DNA from: an uncultured Chlamydiae bacterium
GTDB lineage: Bacteria > Chlamydiota > Chlamydiia > Chlamydiales > 2-12-FULL-49-11
DNA length: 14,242 nt
Assembly: GCA_937996705.1 (NCBI GenBank)
Contig: CALKUQ010000028.1
Span: forward strand, 1-14,242
Direction: 5' to 3'
The translations under genes were made by a program, and so were the position numbers. Position 1 is the stretch's first letter; every line of letters starts with the position of its first letter. Below, in pieces: positions 12,835-14,242 of the stretch. The notes beneath the pieces were generated by a model. The model had not been told where the DNA came from, did no database searches, and worked only from the letters and a program-made list of their open reading frames with translations.

Positions 12835-12986
12835 TAGTTCAGTTTGCTAAGGAGTTCGGAATGAGTCCGACAAAGGTAGAGGAAAAAGAAAGTTTTGACA
12901 CAGTTATACAGGTACTATGGGAGTTGAAAGAGGAGCGTGAATATCAGGAGAGGTTTAATGAAATTTGGCGAAACATTCAGGAATGA
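12678..12986 (+). CDS. -1 frame extension of the 12184 gene
   Basis: This open stretch is bounded upstream by TAG at 12675-12677, 7 bases before the T9 tract, and ends at TGA 12984-12986 in an ATGA overlap with the next gene. It has no ATG before residue about 61 (12861), so independent initiation is unlikely. The translation is well structured and coding-like (CEEKFKWASKCLEADKKQP, KESVAVLAKANRLQRFNYQS, FDTVIQVLWELKEEREYQER). Read through the T9 run from 12184, it would make a 267-residue protein. It would be either a programmed frameshift product, as known for siphovirus tail assembly chaperones, or the intact gene interrupted by a one-base homopolymer error or mutation. Confidence 0.6.
   Translation, partial: RWFFFVKSCEEKFKWASKCLEADKKQPYYNTKESVAVLAKANRLQRFNYQSLIVQFAKEFGMSPTKVEEKESFDTVIQVLWELKEEREYQERFNEIWRNIQE
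12684..12692 (+). other. T9 slippery run linking two frames
   Basis: Nine T follow GG and precede GTTAAA. In the zero frame the codons are GGT TTT TTT TTG, and the last seven bases T TTT TTG fit the slippery heptamer X XXY YYZ for -1 slippage. T9 is also long enough for RNA polymerase slippage. No canonical stem lies 5-9 bases downstream; a 5-bp GCAAC/GTTGC stem is about 60 bases away and is too far for the usual stimulator. Confidence 0.55.
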
Positions 12987-13471
12987 CAGAGCTACAGGAA
13001 AGACTAGACGATGTATCACGCAAGACCCTATTAGCTTGTGTTGAGTGGGCGCACGTTCAGGCCGGACTAAAGACTGGCTCGTTGAAGTTTGCCAAGCTGG
13101 ACGAGTTCAATGCCTTTATCGAGTCATTCAACTTTAACGACTACCCCGCTCACTTACTACTTCCTTTCGGTTCTAAAATGGTATTCCTTAACGGTAGAAT
13201 AAAGACGTTAATGCCATTACAAGGTTGGATATTCACACGTATACCACAAGAAACCAATGATTTTAGAAGCAGAAAGGTAGAGGAGACATATCTGCAACCA
13301 ATGAGAAAGTACGCCAAGGACTTCTTTAGGAATCTATTGGATTGCAATATTATAGATCAGGAGGAAACACCCGTTAATATTTCGATTCAACCTGAGTATG
13401 CTTTCTTGGCCTCTGGACTATTCGGTGTATCGTATAACGCAGACATTCACGTACTCGAACAGGTTTACTAA
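12983..13471 (+). CDS. hypothetical neck/tail-region protein
   Basis: I take the start at 12983, whose ATG lies in an ATGA overlap with the -1 frame extension, rather than the TTG at 12965. The 162-residue protein begins helical (ELQERLDDVSRKTLLACVEW), then carries strands around GSKMVFLNGRIKTLMPLQGW and IFTRIPQE, and ends with FGVSYNADIHVLEQVY, which looks like a late strand-rich edge. No membrane, signal or enzyme motif is present. It ends by TAATG overlap with the next gene. In siphoviruses this place often holds head closure or tail terminator genes, and I cannot say which, if either. Confidence 0.55.
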   Translation: MTELQERLDDVSRKTLLACVEWAHVQAGLKTGSLKFAKLDEFNAFIESFNFNDYPAHLLLPFGSKMVFLNGRIKTLMPLQGWIFTRIPQETNDFRSRKVEETYLQPMRKYAKDFFRNLLDCNIIDQEETPVNISIQPEYAFLASGLFGVSYNADIHVLEQVY

Positions 13472-14124
13472 TGACAAACGCACAAGCCTTTAAAGAGTAT
13501 TTTGATAAGGTAGAAGCCTACCTTAAAGAAGATGCCTCCTCTAAAAACCAGAAGATGCCGCAGTCATTCAAACAGGAGGTAAGCGAAGATAGGGGCGTTC
13601 TATACGGGGCCTCACATTTGAAGTACTTAGTTTTCGGGCGTGGCCCAGGCAAGATGCCACCTACCGACAAGATAGAAGAATGGTTGAGGAACGCGGGACT
13701 AAGGCCACCGGAAAGAAACGCAAAGGGTAGGTTCATTAAGTTGAACTATCAGAGCCTTGCCTTCGCAATAGCTGTTAAGATTGGTCAGGAAGGTACGTCT
13801 ATTTTCAAAGGAGACAAGCCGGGGATTGATTTTGTTGGAGCGATTGAAAAGAATAAGCCGGACTTGTTAAAGAGTATAGCGAGAAATCAGGCGATAAATA
13901 TCAGAACGATAATACATAACGCTGCTAGGATGGTGGTAGTTTGTTTATTGTTATCCTCCTGTAGTGCAAAGATTAATCTGACTAAAGAGGAAAGGAAAGT
14001 TTACGAAGCTAACAAATTTGCAAGGTTTAAAATTAGTCCCAAAGATGTAGGATTAAATACCTTGTCATTCTTTGTAGGCTATTCTATGGGTAAAGAGGTA
14101 AGAAAAAGAATTGACGTAAAATGA
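13471..14124 (+). CDS. neck/tail-type protein with lipoprotein-like C-terminus
   Basis: This 217-residue protein has two parts. Residues 1-152 resemble a small phage neck or tail-completion protein: an N-terminal helix, then YLVFGRGPGKMPPTDKIEEW (52-71) and a conserved-looking segment AFAIAVKIGQEGTSIFKG (97-114). Residues 154-217 look different: MVVVCLLLSSC (154-164) is a hydrophobic run ending in a lipobox-like LSSC (Cys164), followed by a charged segment and a Gly-containing hydrophobic stretch (LSFFVGYSMG). An internal start at ATG 13930 would give a 64-residue lipoprotein in the same frame. Either the parts are fused or the second is translated separately. The stop overlaps the next ATG (ATGA). 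Confidence 0.6.
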   Translation: MTNAQAFKEYFDKVEAYLKEDASSKNQKMPQSFKQEVSEDRGVLYGASHLKYLVFGRGPGKMPPTDKIEEWLRNAGLRPPERNAKGRFIKLNYQSLAFAIAVKIGQEGTSIFKGDKPGIDFVGAIEKNKPDLLKSIARNQAINIRTIIHNAARMVVVCLLLSSCSAKINLTKEERKVYEANKFARFKISPKDVGLNTLSFFVGYSMGKEVRKRIDVK

Positions 14125-14242
14125 GCTTAACGGTAAACAGTAGGCCAGCAACATGGGCGGGAACATCAGGGCCGATCATCTACAAGATGACCACTACCGA
14201 TCATGCCAATGCAGGATACTATTTACTTGTTGAGATTTGGAA
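14121..14242 (+). CDS. start of a further gene, cut by the window
   Basis: The ATG at 14121 lies in an ATGA overlap with the gene before it. Only 40 residues are visible. They open MSLTVNSRPATWAGTSGPII, followed by YKMTTTDHANAGYYLLVEIW, which looks like beta-rich structural protein. Downstream of neck genes this could be a tail tube or tail-tip protein. No domain can be named from this fragment. Confidence 0.45.
   Translation, partial: MSLTVNSRPATWAGTSGPIIYKMTTTDHANAGYYLLVEIW

Noticed and set aside
1..14242. CRISPR array, IS element, rRNA or integrase
   Set aside because: No regularly spaced repeats, transposase, recombinase or rRNA-like sequence was seen on either strand.

Overview
The window looks like part of the genome of a tailed phage (or prophage) infecting a member of the Bacteroidota. 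Every gene I accept lies on the + strand, most overlap or nearly touch, and the order follows a siphovirus-type late module. The host assignment rests on three things. Two signal peptides end in Phe-Ala followed by Gln at +1, as the Bacteroidetes Q-rule expects. A promoter matches the Bacteroidota form TTTG-N19-TAnnTTTG. Shine-Dalgarno sequences are almost absent. No integrase, repressor or lysis cassette is visible, so the lifestyle cannot be judged.

Layout. (1) Positions 1-1655 hold a run of small early or accessory genes: a helix-turn-helix protein, a one-pass membrane protein, an ASCH-domain protein, a small Cys-motif protein and unknowns. (2) Positions 1638-1779 hold a promoter and a structured leader. 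(3) Positions 1780-4597 form a replication cluster: a DUF4373/DnaD-like initiator candidate, a small helical protein, a RecA-fold DnaB-type helicase, an unknown gene, a variant HNH protein and a zinc-ribbon protein. (4) Positions 4598-4802 are non-coding, with a hairpin, an intrinsic terminator and a tRNA T-arm-like hairpin. (5) Positions 4803-10558 hold the packaging and head genes: small and large terminase, HK97-type portal with a TTG start, a charged protein, a 27-residue ORF, prohead protease and HK97-fold major capsid protein. (6) Positions 10580-11481 hold two tandem paralogous beta-rich proteins, each with its own Sec signal peptide. (7) Positions 11483-14242 hold a head-tail connector candidate, a small membrane protein, a gene split across two frames at a T9 run, two neck/tail-type genes (one ending in a lipoprotein-like segment) and the start of a further gene.

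As a whole, the initiator and helicase would start phage DNA synthesis, the terminase would cut and pump the DNA through the portal into a capsid matured by the protease, and the connector genes would join head to tail. The parts this scheme does not explain are the secreted paralog pair inside the head module, the T9 frame switch, the lipoprotein-like C-terminus in a tail gene, and the structured non-coding stretches before the initiator and before the terminase.
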